NCBI RefSeq assembly: GCF_007988805.1
Contig: NZ_BJUV01000014.1
Location: 28,449 to 92,448 of the forward strand
Source: Frigoribacterium faeni
GTDB lineage: Bacteria; Actinomycetota; Actinomycetes; Actinomycetales; Microbacteriaceae
DNA length: 64,000 nt
Reading direction: 5' to 3'
Position 1 is the first letter of the stretch. Each line of letters begins with the position of its first letter. Made by a program: the position numbers and the translations under genes. This document shows, one piece after another, positions 7,965 to 16,484 of the stretch. The notes beneath the pieces were generated by a model that saw only the letters and a program-made list of their open reading frames with translations, made no database searches and was not told the DNA's origin.

Positions 7965-8513
7965 GTGGCCCGACCAAGAAGCAGATCTGACGAACAGGTG
8001 CTCGACGCTATCGACGCGGCCCTGGCCGAGCGTCCGCCCATGACTCCGTGGGCGCTTCGGGACGTAGCACCGGCGGCCGGCATGACTCCCGCAGGTCTGA
8101 TCAAGCGGTTCGGCTCGAAGGACGCCCTGCTCCTCGCGTTGGCACGGCGTTGGATCCAGAGCATCCCCGACGGCCCCACCCGCCCAGGCGACGACCTGGC
8201 GGAGCTCCGCGCCTACCTCGACACCCACTTCGCCGCCCCTTCAGCCGCGGCAGCCGTCTCCGGCCTCAGCGCCCTGATGCGCGACCTCGGATCCCCCGCC
8301 GCCGCATCCCTCCTCCGCGAAGGGTGGAGCAAGCAGGCCCGCTACCTGGCCGCGCTGCTCGACCACCTACCTCTGCGCCCGGATGTGGACCCGCATCGCG
8401 CTTCGCTGACCCTGCTCGATGCCCTGCACGGCAGCCTCTACCGCCGCGCCGTCGAGCTCGACCCGACCCCGCCCACCCGTACCCTCGACGACCTCCTGGA
8501 AGGCTGGACATGA
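7965..8513 (+). CDS. TetR family regulator
   Basis: A 182-residue protein. The N-terminal helix-turn-helix reads ALRDVAPAAGMTPAGLIKRFGSKDALLLAL, matching the TetR 'i..iA..aGvs.g.ly.yF.sKe.L' core. The ligand-binding half is Ala/Leu-rich. The GTG start follows almost immediately after a palindrome and has no Shine-Dalgarno sequence, so the mRNA may be leaderless. Its TGA overlaps the next gene's ATG (ATGA at 8510-8513), so it is coupled to the DHFR-like gene, which is probably its regulatory target. Confidence 0.85.
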   Translation: MARPRSRSDEQVLDAIDAALAERPPMTPWALRDVAPAAGMTPAGLIKRFGSKDALLLALARRWIQSIPDGPTRPGDDLAELRAYLDTHFAAPSAAAAVSGLSALMRDLGSPAAASLLREGWSKQARYLAALLDHLPLRPDVDPHRASLTLLDALHGSLYRRAVELDPTPPTRTLDDLLEGWT

Positions 8514-9070
8514 TCCACGACCGCAACTGGAAGGGCTGCGTGTTCATCGGCACGAGCCTCGAGGGATTCATCGCGCGACCCGACGGCAACCTCGACTGGC
8601 TCACCGACCCCACCCCTCGACCCCACACCACGGGCACATCAAAGCATGCGGCCCTCACTTGGGAGACATTCTTTCCCACGATCGACACGCTCGTGATGGG
8701 ACGCACCACCTACGAGACGGTCCAGGGATTCGACCCGTGGCCGTTCACGGAGAAGCGGGTCATCGTGCTGAGCACGAGACTCCATCCGGACGAACGGGTG
8801 GAGATCGCGCGCACGGTCGACGACGCCGCCGACATGCTCAGAGCCGGAGCGGCCGCACGGGTCTACGTCGACGGCGGCCGCACCATCCAGTCATTCCTGG
8901 CAAAGGGGCTCATCGATGAGATCACCGTCGCCATCGCCCCCGTGCTGATCGGACGAGGACACCGCCTGTTCGGCGACCTCGCCGACGACGTACAGCTGAC
9001 CATGCGCGGGCACCACAGCAGCGAAGGCGACGGCCTGCTCCGCGTGACCTACGACATCAGCAGGCCATAG
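8510..9070 (+). CDS. dihydrofolate reductase-like (RibD C-domain) protein
   Basis: A 186-residue protein of the RibD-C/DHFR-like family: VFIGTSLEGFIARPDGNLDWL at the N-terminus, DTLVMGRTTYETV in the middle (nucleotide-binding 'D.lvmGr.Tye.v'), KRVIVLSTR, and VYVDGGRTIQSFLAKGLIDEITVAIAPVLIGRGHRLF. These are the NADPH-binding marks of the YyaP/YwjB group, reductases of unknown substrate. Translation is coupled to the upstream TetR gene by a 4-base overlap. Confidence 0.85.
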   Translation: MIHDRNWKGCVFIGTSLEGFIARPDGNLDWLTDPTPRPHTTGTSKHAALTWETFFPTIDTLVMGRTTYETVQGFDPWPFTEKRVIVLSTRLHPDERVEIARTVDDAADMLRAGAAARVYVDGGRTIQSFLAKGLIDEITVAIAPVLIGRGHRLFGDLADDVQLTMRGHHSSEGDGLLRVTYDISRP

Positions 9071-9231
9071 GCGGCGACTATCACGTGTCCGGTAAGAGAT
9101 CGGTCACCGAACGGAGGCGCGTGTGAACCCGTCTCCCGCGGCCACTCGGCTCGAGACGTCTCGATAGACCAGTCCGGAACTGATCTCGATGAAGGATCCC
9201 CTATCGGGCACGTTGCATGCGCCCCGGCTTG

Positions 9232-9651
9232 TCATTGAGACGGCGTCGGCTCCTCAGGCTGGGGCCATCGCCACTCCGGCAGCAGATCACGGAGTGGTGC
9301 CGTCCTGCCGTGGCCGAGAACGACCGTCGCCCCGAGGTTGGAATCGTCGATCTGCCGAATGAATTCGCGGCAGCGACCGCACGGGGGGAGCACGGTCACT
9401 CGTCCGTCAGCGGCCCGCCACAGGGCGACGATGCGCGCGATCGCGTACTCACCGCTGGTGACCATCGAGGCAATGGCGGCGTGCTCGGCGCAGAAGCCGG
9501 TCCCCGAGCCGGTGTCGATGCAGACACCCGTGTGGATCACACCGGTGGTCGTCTCGAGAGCAGCGGCAACGTCGCCAAAGAGACGATCACCCACGCGGTG
9601 CGGGTTGATCCTGGCTCGAGCGACCTCGATGAGGTCGGCATGTGCGCTCAT
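9232..9651 (-). CDS. cytidine/blasticidin-S deaminase-like protein
   Basis: A 139-residue zinc deaminase. The catalytic CAEHAAI (Cys as zinc ligand; the Glu as proton shuttle is within AE) and the second zinc motif PPCGRCREFI are both present, preceded by 'TTGVIHTGVCIDTGSGTGF'. The order C-AE...PCGxC is that of homotetrameric cytidine deaminases and blasticidin-S deaminase. The GTG-ATG double start leaves ATG 9651 as the likely initiator. It probably salvages (deoxy)cytidine, but an aminonucleoside-resistance role is possible. Confidence 0.85.
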   Translation of the reverse strand: MSAHADLIEVARARINPHRVGDRLFGDVAAALETTTGVIHTGVCIDTGSGTGFCAEHAAIASMVTSGEYAIARIVALWRAADGRVTVLPPCGRCREFIRQIDDSNLGATVVLGHGRTAPLRDLLPEWRWPQPEEPTPSQ

Positions 9652-9751
9652 CACCCCAGGATAGGCAGAAATGCGCTCCCCACCCTGCGAGAGGGAGGGC
9701 CTGCGGTCGAACGCTAATTGCTTCCCACTGAGACACGCGCGAGCTCATGGG

Positions 9752-10996
9752 CTAGGTCTGCGGGGGTCCCGTGCGCGCCTCGGTCGCCATGCGTACGTAG
9801 CTCGCCATTCTGGGGTCCGAGAATCGATACACACCCTTGGCGATGCGCCGCAAGATTGAAGAACCATCGTCGGACACGAGGCGCTGAAGAAAGTTGTTGA
9901 GCGAGGCCTGCGTCATGCTCGTCCCCGTCTGTCGCTCAATTGCATCGCGGAGAACAGATGAACTGAAGTCCTCAGAGGTAACTGTTGCCGCCGCAAATAC
10001 GATGCTTCGGTACATCTCAGTCATGCCGGAACGAGTCGCTAGGTCGTAGTCGCGCTTCAGGCTGATTTCTGCATCTTGGACAGCTAGCTGCAGCGCTGCA
10101 TTTAGGTCTTCTTGGGCAATCTCAGCTCGCCCATCCGTCACGGCCTGCTCCGCACACTTGAGAGCGATCAAGTGCGTGAAGTGGGGGTACCCAGCGCTCA
10201 GGCGAACAATCGATGTCACAACTTCTGGAACAAAATGCAGTTTGGCAGCACGGCCGCCCGTCTCAATAATCTCGCGTAACTCCGGATCTGTCATCCGCGA
10301 AAGTTGCGTCTCTTTCAGGCACCGTTGAACGGAGGGATGGGCTGCGGTGAGCTCTTCTCCCGTGGCGGCTATGCCCACAATCATGATTTTGAAGTTTGAG
10401 CCGGCGTCGCTTAGAAGCTTGATGAGTTCCGCCAGCTTGCGCCGATCCTCGGGGTTCCCGACAGCATCCGTCTCATCTACTACGAGAAGCCCTGTCAGAT
10501 CTCCAATTGCCTCAGCCACCGTAGAAGGACTGAGGGAGTGGCTCGCCGCATAACTAGCGACGATCGACTTGGCCTTCTCGCCTTTGACGAACTTGGCATC
10601 GCCGACAATTTTCTTATCGTCCTGCTCGGACACATTCACCAGCGTCAGGTCCGCGCCGACTGCTGCCAAAGGAGCCTTGACGATGGACTCAAATGTGTCC
10701 GACTGGTCACATCGCTTCACGTAGATGGTGGTTAGCGAGATGACCGTAAGAAATGACGCAACTACGTTCGCCAGAGAGCTCTTGCCGACCCCCCGCTCCC
10801 CGTAAAGCAAGACGTGCTGGCCGGGGGTATTCAGCGTTTCAACCAGTTTCTGAACTTCGACCTGTCGGCCGAACAGCAAGTCCGATTCAGCGATCGGCTG
10901 GTGCGGCGTAAAGATATTGCGAATACCGGAATCGGCTATCTTCTTTTCTCGCTCCAGTCCGAAAAAACGCCCGAGTGCAGGGAAGGACGATGACAT
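9752..10996 (-). CDS. standalone AAA/STAND-like ATPase
   Basis: A 414-residue soluble ATPase. Walker A is GERGVGKSS at residues 66-74 and Walker B is LLVVDETDA at about 170-178. It is followed by a sensor-like VGIAATGEEL segment and a C-terminal winged-helix-like region (ASLNNFLQRLVSDDGSSILRRIAKGVYRFSDP). This layout resembles Cdc6/Orc-like and archaeal-type ATPases that are common in mobile elements and defence loci. Its GC content is clearly lower than the flanking genes, indicating transfer. No effector domain is fused and no partner is adjacent apart from a recombinase. The function is unknown. Confidence 0.7.
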   Translation of the reverse strand: MSSSFPALGRFFGLEREKKIADSGIRNIFTPHQPIAESDLLFGRQVEVQKLVETLNTPGQHVLLYGERGVGKSSLANVVASFLTVISLTTIYVKRCDQSDTFESIVKAPLAAVGADLTLVNVSEQDDKKIVGDAKFVKGEKAKSIVASYAASHSLSPSTVAEAIGDLTGLLVVDETDAVGNPEDRRKLAELIKLLSDAGSNFKIMIVGIAATGEELTAAHPSVQRCLKETQLSRMTDPELREIIETGGRAAKLHFVPEVVTSIVRLSAGYPHFTHLIALKCAEQAVTDGRAEIAQEDLNAALQLAVQDAEISLKRDYDLATRSGMTEMYRSIVFAAATVTSEDFSSSVLRDAIERQTGTSMTQASLNNFLQRLVSDDGSSILRRIAKGVYRFSDPRMASYVRMATEARTGPPQT

Positions 10997-11061
10997 GGCC
11001 AGAGCCTAGCGACAGCTAGCCCTCCTACGCTCGGGGCGCGCATCTGTCCTTCGATCTCAAC

Positions 11062-11610
11062 CTACGACTGCTCAGCCCTCTGAAGCGCTCTATAGACCGT
11101 GGAGCGAGCCACTCCAAACAGCTCCGCGATCTCACTCGTGGTGTAGGCGCCGGTGCGGTGCAGCTGCACGAGGTGCTTCTCCTGCGAAGCAGTCAGCTTG
11201 GGCTTGCGGCCGCGGAGCTTGCCGGCGGCCTTGGCGATCGCCATGCCTTCGCGGGTTCGTGCACGGATGAGGTCGGCCTCGAACTCGGCCACCATGCTGA
11301 GGACGTTGAACAGCAGCCGGCCGACCGGGTCTTTGGGGTCGTGGACCGCTCCCCCAAGGTTCAGGGCGACGCCCTTCTCTGTCAGCTCGTCGGCAATGTC
11401 TGTCGCATCGCGCAGTGAGCGGGCGAGGCGGTCAAGTTTGGTGACCACGAGGACGTCGCCGGCACGGCACGCAGCGAGGGCCTCGCGGAGTCCCGGCCGA
11501 GCTCGAGTGGTACCCGACAAGCCGTGGTGAACATGCACGTGCTGTTCGTCAACACCCAGTGCTGCAAGACCGTCACTTTGTGCTGCGAGATCTTGTCCCG
11601 AGGTCGACAC
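11062..11610 (-). CDS. serine recombinase (resolvase/invertase), probably lacking its start
   Basis: The frame encodes a resolvase/invertase: RVSTSGQDLAAQ around the catalytic Ser, TKLDRLARSLRDATD, LNLGGAVHDPKDPVGRL, AEFEADLIRARTREGM, and a C-terminal Hin-type HTH (YTTSEIAELFGVARSTVYRAL). Homology continues upstream as RALIGYA before RVS, but no start codon exists in that frame; a stop lies 9 codons above it. GTCATCGGGCG would read ATG-CGG-GCG if one G were restored after AT, so the original start was probably lost by a 1-base deletion. Initiation at GTG 11610 would remove beta-strand 1. It is probably inactive. Confidence 0.75.
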   Translation of the reverse strand: MSTSGQDLAAQSDGLAALGVDEQHVHVHHGLSGTTRARPGLREALAACRAGDVLVVTKLDRLARSLRDATDIADELTEKGVALNLGGAVHDPKDPVGRLLFNVLSMVAEFEADLIRARTREGMAIAKAAGKLRGRKPKLTASQEKHLVQLHRTGAYTTSEIAELFGVARSTVYRALQRAEQS

Positions 11611-11809
11611 ACGGGCGTATCCGATGAGCGCCCGATGACTGTAGCGTTCAGACCCCCTTCACCGGGCATTTTTGCGGGTCAGGCATACGCGAATTCGCAG
11701 GCCATGCGCCACCTGACCTCGCACGGCCGAAGCGGGCTCGTGAAGGTGTCCCGATGGACGACCCTTATCTGCCAAGGCGCTCTCGGTATCCCGGCGAGCA
11801 GGGAACGAC

Positions 11810-11842
11810 AAGAGAGGGTTTACTTATGGCAAACCCTCTCTT
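11810..11842 (-). terminator. hairpin terminator of the small membrane protein gene
   Basis: AAGAGAGGGTTT (11810-11821) and AAACCCTCTCTT (11831-11842) form a perfect 12-bp stem with a 9-base loop, 6 bases past the stop codon of the minus-strand gene at 11849. Confidence 0.85.
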
Positions 11843-11848
11843 CGGCAC

Positions 11849-12055
11849 TTATTTCTTGGAACTGGTGATGATGGCCACGACGCCAGTTACCACGCCCGCC
11901 GCTCCTATGAGCAGACCGGCGGTGTAAGCAAAACCAAGGCCAAAGTTGACGCCGGTTTGATCGCTGTACGTGATTATGGTGTCACTGACTGCCGTAAGAA
12001 GGAATCCCACAGAAAGCAGAACCACAGCCGTTACAAAAATCGGACGCTTATTCAT
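11849..12055 (-). CDS. small two-helix membrane protein
   Basis: A 68-residue protein (MNKRPIFVTAVVLL...). Segments of about 7-28 and 38-62 are strongly hydrophobic, separated by a polar loop SDTIITYSDQTGVNFG, and the tail is TSSKK. An AAGGGA ribosome-binding site lies upstream of ATG 12055, and a perfect hairpin terminator follows the stop. It is AT-richer than the host average and lies next to the truncated phospholipase-type surface gene. It could be an accessory or immunity-type membrane protein for the neighbouring effector, which is inference from position only. Confidence 0.65.
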   Translation of the reverse strand: MNKRPIFVTAVVLLSVGFLLTAVSDTIITYSDQTGVNFGLGFAYTAGLLIGAAGVVTGVVAIITSSKK

Positions 12056-12129
12056 TAGTTATTTTTTCCCTTACCCTTTTAGAACTGAGCGCCGAAAATG
12101 CGCACACCGCTGTAATAGCCTTGCGCAAT

Positions 12130-13467
12130 TCATGCGCAGTTATTTCTTTTGAATCCGGGCTTGTATGTAGCGATGCAAATATTCATGAGATTCGTTCTGA
12201 ACTGCAAATCGCAGTCTTTACGATTCATTTTTGAGCCGTAGCAGATGTCGTGTTTGTCGCACGCAGGGCGGAAATTGGCGTTTCCCCAACGATCTGGGCT
12301 CAGGGTACAGCCATTCGGTACTACGGCCGCGCTTGCTTGGGAAGAGGTCCCACCAGTCGTTGACGTGGACGCACTCGAGTCTTCCGCGGGCTCATTGCTG
12401 GGAACGGTCTCTCCCTCATTCGCAACCCGGAAGCGCCATGTCTCCGTTTGCACCTGAGTCGTTGTGGTCCAGCTCGTCAAAGCCCGAATTTTGGCGCTCC
12501 ACCCGAAGGTGTGACCCCGGGGAAGGTCGGTAAGAACGGCGGGCTCGTTGCCGGTGGCTGGGACGGTCAGGGTTGTGCCAGCCGTGAGGTCTGTAACAAC
12601 GTAGGAAATTTGCGAGTCGGACGGCAGCAGGCCAGTCCGGGGTGATAGAGGCGTGAGAACAGCAGTACCAGGCTCAGTTACGGAGTTGTGGGGCACTGAT
12701 GGCGACAGGCTTTCTTGCGACCAGGCGCCCACACCGAACTCATAAGCAGAAACGGGACCGTCGGCCGCTGAATCGGTCAGGAATGCTTCGAGAGCGATCT
12801 TCCCGGTAAGGCCATAGAGCATGGTCGTGAAATTGCTTGTCGACGTCTCACTGAGCGTAAAACTGTCTTGAGGCACGCCGTTCACATTGAGCTGAAGTGT
12901 TTGATCTGAACTGCTCGCCGCAGGTGCGCTTAGCCGGCACAGGACACCGTCTGCTCCATCGCCCGGGTTCGTGACCCACGCACCCGCTGCATAGTCGCCG
13001 TCGCAGCTAATTGTCGGGGCCTTCAGTGACGTGTACCACCCCTGGAGGTCGAGGATGAAGTGGATAGGGTTTGCCCCATTGTTCTTGATCCGGATCTTGC
13101 CGTTGGCGCCGACTTGGGCGATGACGGTGTTGGAGTGGATGTTGCTCGGAACGTAGTTGATCGACGTCGTAGCCGGCGCGGCCGTTCCGTCGGGCCAGAC
13201 GACCGCGGATCCGCCCGTGCTGGAACCATTGAGCGCGCTGAGGGTCATGGCGACGGCGGTGAGGCCGGAACCGGATGCCGGGATGCCCTTCACACCAGCG
13301 ACGGGAATGCTCACTTCAGCGCCGCCCTGGACGACGCTGTACGGGCTGACACGTGTGTCGGCGATGCGAGCAGCTGCAGGAGTGAAGACAGCACCGTCCT
13401 CAGCCTTGGTGAAGTAGCCCTGGATGTCGACGATGACGTCGATGGCTCCCCCGGTGCCGGCGTGGAT
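12130..13467 (-). pseudogene. surface/secreted protein with C-terminal phospholipase A2 domain, 5' truncated
   Basis: The frame is open from a TAG at 13468-13470 down to 12130 (445 residues). It begins mid-domain with no signal peptide. Two copies of a beta-domain are recognisable by IDVIVDIQGYF and IHFILDLQGWY, about 120 residues apart. They are followed by a CDGDY...GVLCRL strand region, a Thr/Ser-rich linker and a C-terminal domain VPNGCTLSPDRWGNANFRPACDKHDICYG. The CDKHDxCYG signature is that of prokaryotic phospholipase A2 (catalytic His-Asp). Loss of the N-terminus means it cannot be exported as it stands. Internal GTG 13314 could start a shorter cytosolic product. Confidence 0.7.
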
Positions 13468-13470
13468 CTA

Positions 13471-13675
13471 TGTCCTCGACCTCGACGTCTCGAGCTCCGA
13501 GAGCCCCAACAGCCTCAGCATCTGGAAAGTTATAGCCACCGACGCCGCATCCATGTCCCACTACGCCCTCGACCTCGCCCCGCAAGCCGCCCTCGAAGAG
13601 GGCGGCTCAATAGACCGACTGCTGTCCACCATCAGGACCCGACTCGCAGTTCTTCTACCCGAGTTGCGTGTCTAA
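13471..13675 (+). pseudogene. unrecognised C-terminal gene fragment
   Basis: An open frame beginning exactly where the truncated surface protein frame ends on the other strand. It reads IYVLDLDVSSSESPNSL...MSHYALDLAPQAALEEGGSIDRLL and stops at 13675. The residues look like real protein (amphipathic helix ending RTRLAVLLPEL) but I do not recognise a family, and no start of its own fits. It is probably the tail of a gene joined here by a rearrangement. Confidence 0.35.
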
Positions 13676-13754
13676 CGCCTGCACCAACTCGTTCCTGCAC
13701 GCCCACGCACTGACCAGAGTCAGCCCAAGACGACATCTGCCGCGTTTTGATCCT

Positions 13755-14033
13755 CTAGCTTTCTCGGCCCAGGTAGGTGACCTTGAAATCACTTCCAAGC
13801 TCGCGCCGGAGGTCTCGGGCGATTCGATTCCCCCAAGCCACGTGAGACTCAGTACTTCGTTGCCCGCGCGCTTCCCAGGCAGCAACCCACTCGTACAGCT
13901 CAGTAGTTAGTCGCTTTGAAAGACCATATTCCTCTGGCGCAAAATTGAATGCATTTTCCGGACTGTAAAGTATGTTTTCACGAAGTGGCCAGGCAAGGCC
14001 TGGTAAGAGAGTTAGTTCAACTTCGCGATACAT
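13755..14033 (-). CDS. probable immunity protein to the adjacent toxin
   Basis: A 92-residue acidic/aromatic protein: MYREVELTLLPGLAWPLRENILYSPENAFNFAPEEYGLSKRLTTELYEWVAAWEARG. The pattern '..L.pg..wPLr.........pe.yGLs..L...L..W...we' recurs in small actinobacterial proteins found after secreted toxins. It lies 24 bases downstream of the toxin-like gene on the same strand and shares its low GC, which is the usual toxin-then-immunity order. The assignment as immunity protein rests on position and composition, not on a named family. Confidence 0.5.
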   Translation of the reverse strand: MYREVELTLLPGLAWPLRENILYSPENAFNFAPEEYGLSKRLTTELYEWVAAWEARGQRSTESHVAWGNRIARDLRRELGSDFKVTYLGRES

Positions 14034-14057
14034 GCTACTCCTAAACTGTTGTAGTCA

Positions 14058-14708
14058 TTAAGAACCTGGATAAGCCGATTGAATTCGATTATCAGTCAAT
14101 TTTACCCAAACTACGATCATATATGTGCGAACGACTTTACCGTTGCGCTTGATTTCTAGCCCACTAGAATAAGCAACATTAGAACCACTTGAATTCGAAG
14201 ATGCTGCTTGCGAATAGCTGAGGGCTTTTTGTATTGCAACCTTAGCAAGGCCATCCCATGTCGTTACATTAGAACCGGCCGCTGCTTGAGGATATTTAGC
14301 AATGATATTGGCAAAATCGCCTCCGTGCTTGCCAGAAATATGACGCCATCCCCAGTCTCTACCTTCGCGTACGTTATCCTTGTTCGCGTCGCCTACCCCG
14401 CACTGCAAATATGCTTTACGGCTTTTAGCATTGTAAAAGGTTTTCTTGGACCATGTATTCAAATTTTTGGTCGATTTATCCCCGGCCTTACAACCAGGAG
14501 CCGCAAGCATGATGCCAGCATCTGGCATGCTTACCGTCTCGCCATCTAGCGTGATCGACCATTCATCGGATGTCGTCGGGGTTACCTCAGATGGCGAAAT
14601 GGGTGCCGAGTAACCCTCCGGCCCATCGATCGACTCAAGCCAGAAGGCCAAAGTTCATAAGTCGACAAATCCTGTGCCCGCAGCAAATTGCCCCACTACG
14701 GTTGCCAT
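14058..14708 (-). pseudogene. toxin-like (BECR-type nuclease) protein with an in-frame stop
   Basis: A strong GAGAAGG ribosome-binding site precedes ATG 14708, which opens MATVVGQFAAGTGFVDL and then meets TGA at 14655-14657. The same frame continues TLAFWLESIDGPEGYSA... for 198 residues, restartable at TTG 14651. The C-terminal domain contains GRDWGWRHISGKHGG (a His-rich catalytic-type motif) and ends VVWVKLTDNRIQSAYPGS. The 'HI..KH' plus terminal 'I.saYP' combination is typical of barnase/EndoU/colicin-like (BECR) toxin nucleases. A probable immunity gene follows. Either the toxin has been silenced by the stop codon or a short form is made from TTG 14651. Confidence 0.55.
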
Positions 14709-14762
14709 CACGAGCACCTTCTCGTGGTCCCTCGTTGAAAGCATCAAGCACAGGGGCTGAGC

Positions 14763-14789
14763 GCCCCGCGTCCGAGACCACCGCGGGGC
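14763..14789 (-). terminator. hairpin terminator of the serine recombinase
   Basis: GCCCCGCG (14763-14770) pairs with CGCGGGGC (14782-14789) across an 11-base loop, 8 bases beyond the stop of the minus-strand recombinase. Confidence 0.65.
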
Positions 14790-14796
14790 ACTCCTC

Positions 14797-15396
14797 TCAC
14801 TCCCCCACCGGCCCGTCGTCGGCCTTACGCGCCAGAGCTCGGTACAAGGTGGTCCGATCGATCTGCAGATCCCGCGCGACCTTCGCCTTAGGCACCCCCG
14901 AGCCGATCAAGCCACGCACCTCGACGAGCTGCTCCACGGTCAGCTTCCGCGATCGCCCCTTGTACTTCCCCGCCGCCTGCGCCAACCGGATACCTTCCCG
15001 CTGCCTCTCTCGGATCAGGGTCCGCTCGAATTCCGCGAACGCACCCAGCAGATTCAACATCAGCCGGCCGATCGCGTCCTCGGTGTCCCGACTGTAGGTC
15101 TGCTGTTCTTTCACGAACACCACCGAGGCGCCCTTGCCCGTGATCTCGTCCACGATCTCCCGCAGGTCCGTCAACGACCGAGCAAGCCGGTCCATCGACG
15201 CCACCTTGACGACGTCGCCTTCTCGGACGTAGCGGATGCACTCGAGCAATGCGACTCGGTCGGTTCGGGATCCGCCGGACACCTTCTCTTCGAACACCCG
15301 GTCGACGTCACCGATGGTCTCGAGCTGCCGGCCCAGATTCTGATCCACCGAGCTCACCCGGACATACGCAACCGTCTGCGTCTTGTGCTGCACCAT
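14797..15396 (-). CDS. serine recombinase (resolvase/invertase family)
   Basis: A 199-residue complete small serine recombinase. The catalytic region TVAYVRVSSVDQNLGRQL places the nucleophile at Ser15. SMDRLARSLTDLREIVD carries the conserved Arg pair, FAEFERTLIRERQREGI is the long E-helix, and KYKGRSRKLTVEQ leads to the C-terminal HTH (GVPKAKVARDLQIDRTTLYRAL). ATG 15396 gives the normal N-terminus. It differs from the damaged recombinase at 11062 and closes the low-GC island on the right. No clear res site was recognised, though the 357-bp spacer upstream could hold one. Confidence 0.88.
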   Translation of the reverse strand: MVQHKTQTVAYVRVSSVDQNLGRQLETIGDVDRVFEEKVSGGSRTDRVALLECIRYVREGDVVKVASMDRLARSLTDLREIVDEITGKGASVVFVKEQQTYSRDTEDAIGRLMLNLLGAFAEFERTLIRERQREGIRLAQAAGKYKGRSRKLTVEQLVEVRGLIGSGVPKAKVARDLQIDRTTLYRALARKADDGPVGE

Positions 15397-15753
15397 CCCT
15401 AGACCGTGACACACACCTGTAGCGAAAACCCCAGAACGCGCCCTAACGCCACGCGAGCCGCGCACTCTGCCCTCCGTGGCGCTGGGGTATAGCCCAGAGC
15501 AACCCGGCTCAGCGTCCGGTAGTCGACCGCCCATGGGGCCGCTCAGGAGACCGTGCTCGTGGCGCTCTGCACCTCGCCAGCCGAGGCCTGGCACAGCTCG
15601 CCAGCTCATGACCCGTTCACCAGCCAAGGCCGCCATAGCTCGCACGGTCACGACCCCGCTCACCGAGCTGAGCCCCCGGTGCACCCCGTTCGCCAGCCTG
15701 GGAGTCGCAAAGGTCGAACCCCCAACTGTCGCGCTCAAGAACCCCCGACATCC
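15397..15753. other. gene-free spacer upstream of the serine recombinase
   Basis: No gene is convincing here: the open frames on both strands are extensions of neighbours with no family resemblance. It contains several short repeats of AGCTCGCC/GGCGAGCT type and is where a recombination (res-like) site would be expected, but I cannot identify one. Confidence 0.4.
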
Positions 15754-16245
15754 CTAAGACGTGTGCGCCCGGCGACGGCTGGTCGTGATCGCGAGACCGG
15801 CCGTCGCGATGGCCACGATCATCGCCAGGAAGCTCGTCACATAGAGCGGGCGGGCCCAGGGCGAGTGGTCGCCGCCGCTGATGCCGAAGCCGTCGGCGAG
15901 CTGCATACCGGGAGAGAACGCGACGAAGAAGAACGAAGGCGCTCCCCCGACCAGGAGGAGCGAGTAGCCGAATGCGAGATGGCTCAGGGCCAACCCGTCG
16001 GAACGAGACGCCGACACCGCCAGCGAGGCGGCCGCGGCGACTCCGAGCACGGCCCAGAGGATGACGGGCGCCGGCGAGAAGGACTGGCCCGCACGATCGA
16101 GCTCGACGTGGATCTCCGACAACGTGGCACCCGGCACCGCCGCCAGGGGATTCCAGACGAGCACCTGCAGCGAGCCCACGACGGCGTACCCGACGACGAG
16201 CGCCGTCCCGACGAAGGCGACGATGACACGAGGTCGAGAGGACAT
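15754..16245 (-). CDS. four-helix integral membrane protein
   Basis: A 163-residue protein with predicted membrane segments at about 7-29, 58-80, 88-110 and 130-153 and a basic tail TTSRRRAHTS. The second extracytoplasmic loop (SPGMQLADGFGISGGDHSPWARPLYV) is Gly/Pro-rich. I do not recognise a family; the size and topology resemble small actinobacterial DUF membrane proteins. The gene is transcribed away from the SpoIIE phosphatase gene, and the two share a 239-bp divergent region. Confidence 0.6.
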   Translation of the reverse strand: MSSRPRVIVAFVGTALVVGYAVVGSLQVLVWNPLAAVPGATLSEIHVELDRAGQSFSPAPVILWAVLGVAAAASLAVSASRSDGLALSHLAFGYSLLLVGGAPSFFFVAFSPGMQLADGFGISGGDHSPWARPLYVTSFLAMIVAIATAGLAITTSRRRAHTS

Positions 16246-16484
16246 GCGGCCACGCTACGAGGAGCCCTCGACCCCCGTCGTCCTCCCGCAGGACGATCCG
16301 GGGCGACCATCGGACGACTGACGGCCGATCTTCGCGGCCCGGCCCCCGACCCGATCGGGGGCTCTTCTCCGACCACCCTCCCGCATACACTGCAAGAGGG
16401 GGTCGAAGCGCTCGAGCACACCTGCACCGCCTCCGGCGATCAGCTCCAACGTGGTCGCCCGCCACCGACGAGACAGGGGAATTC

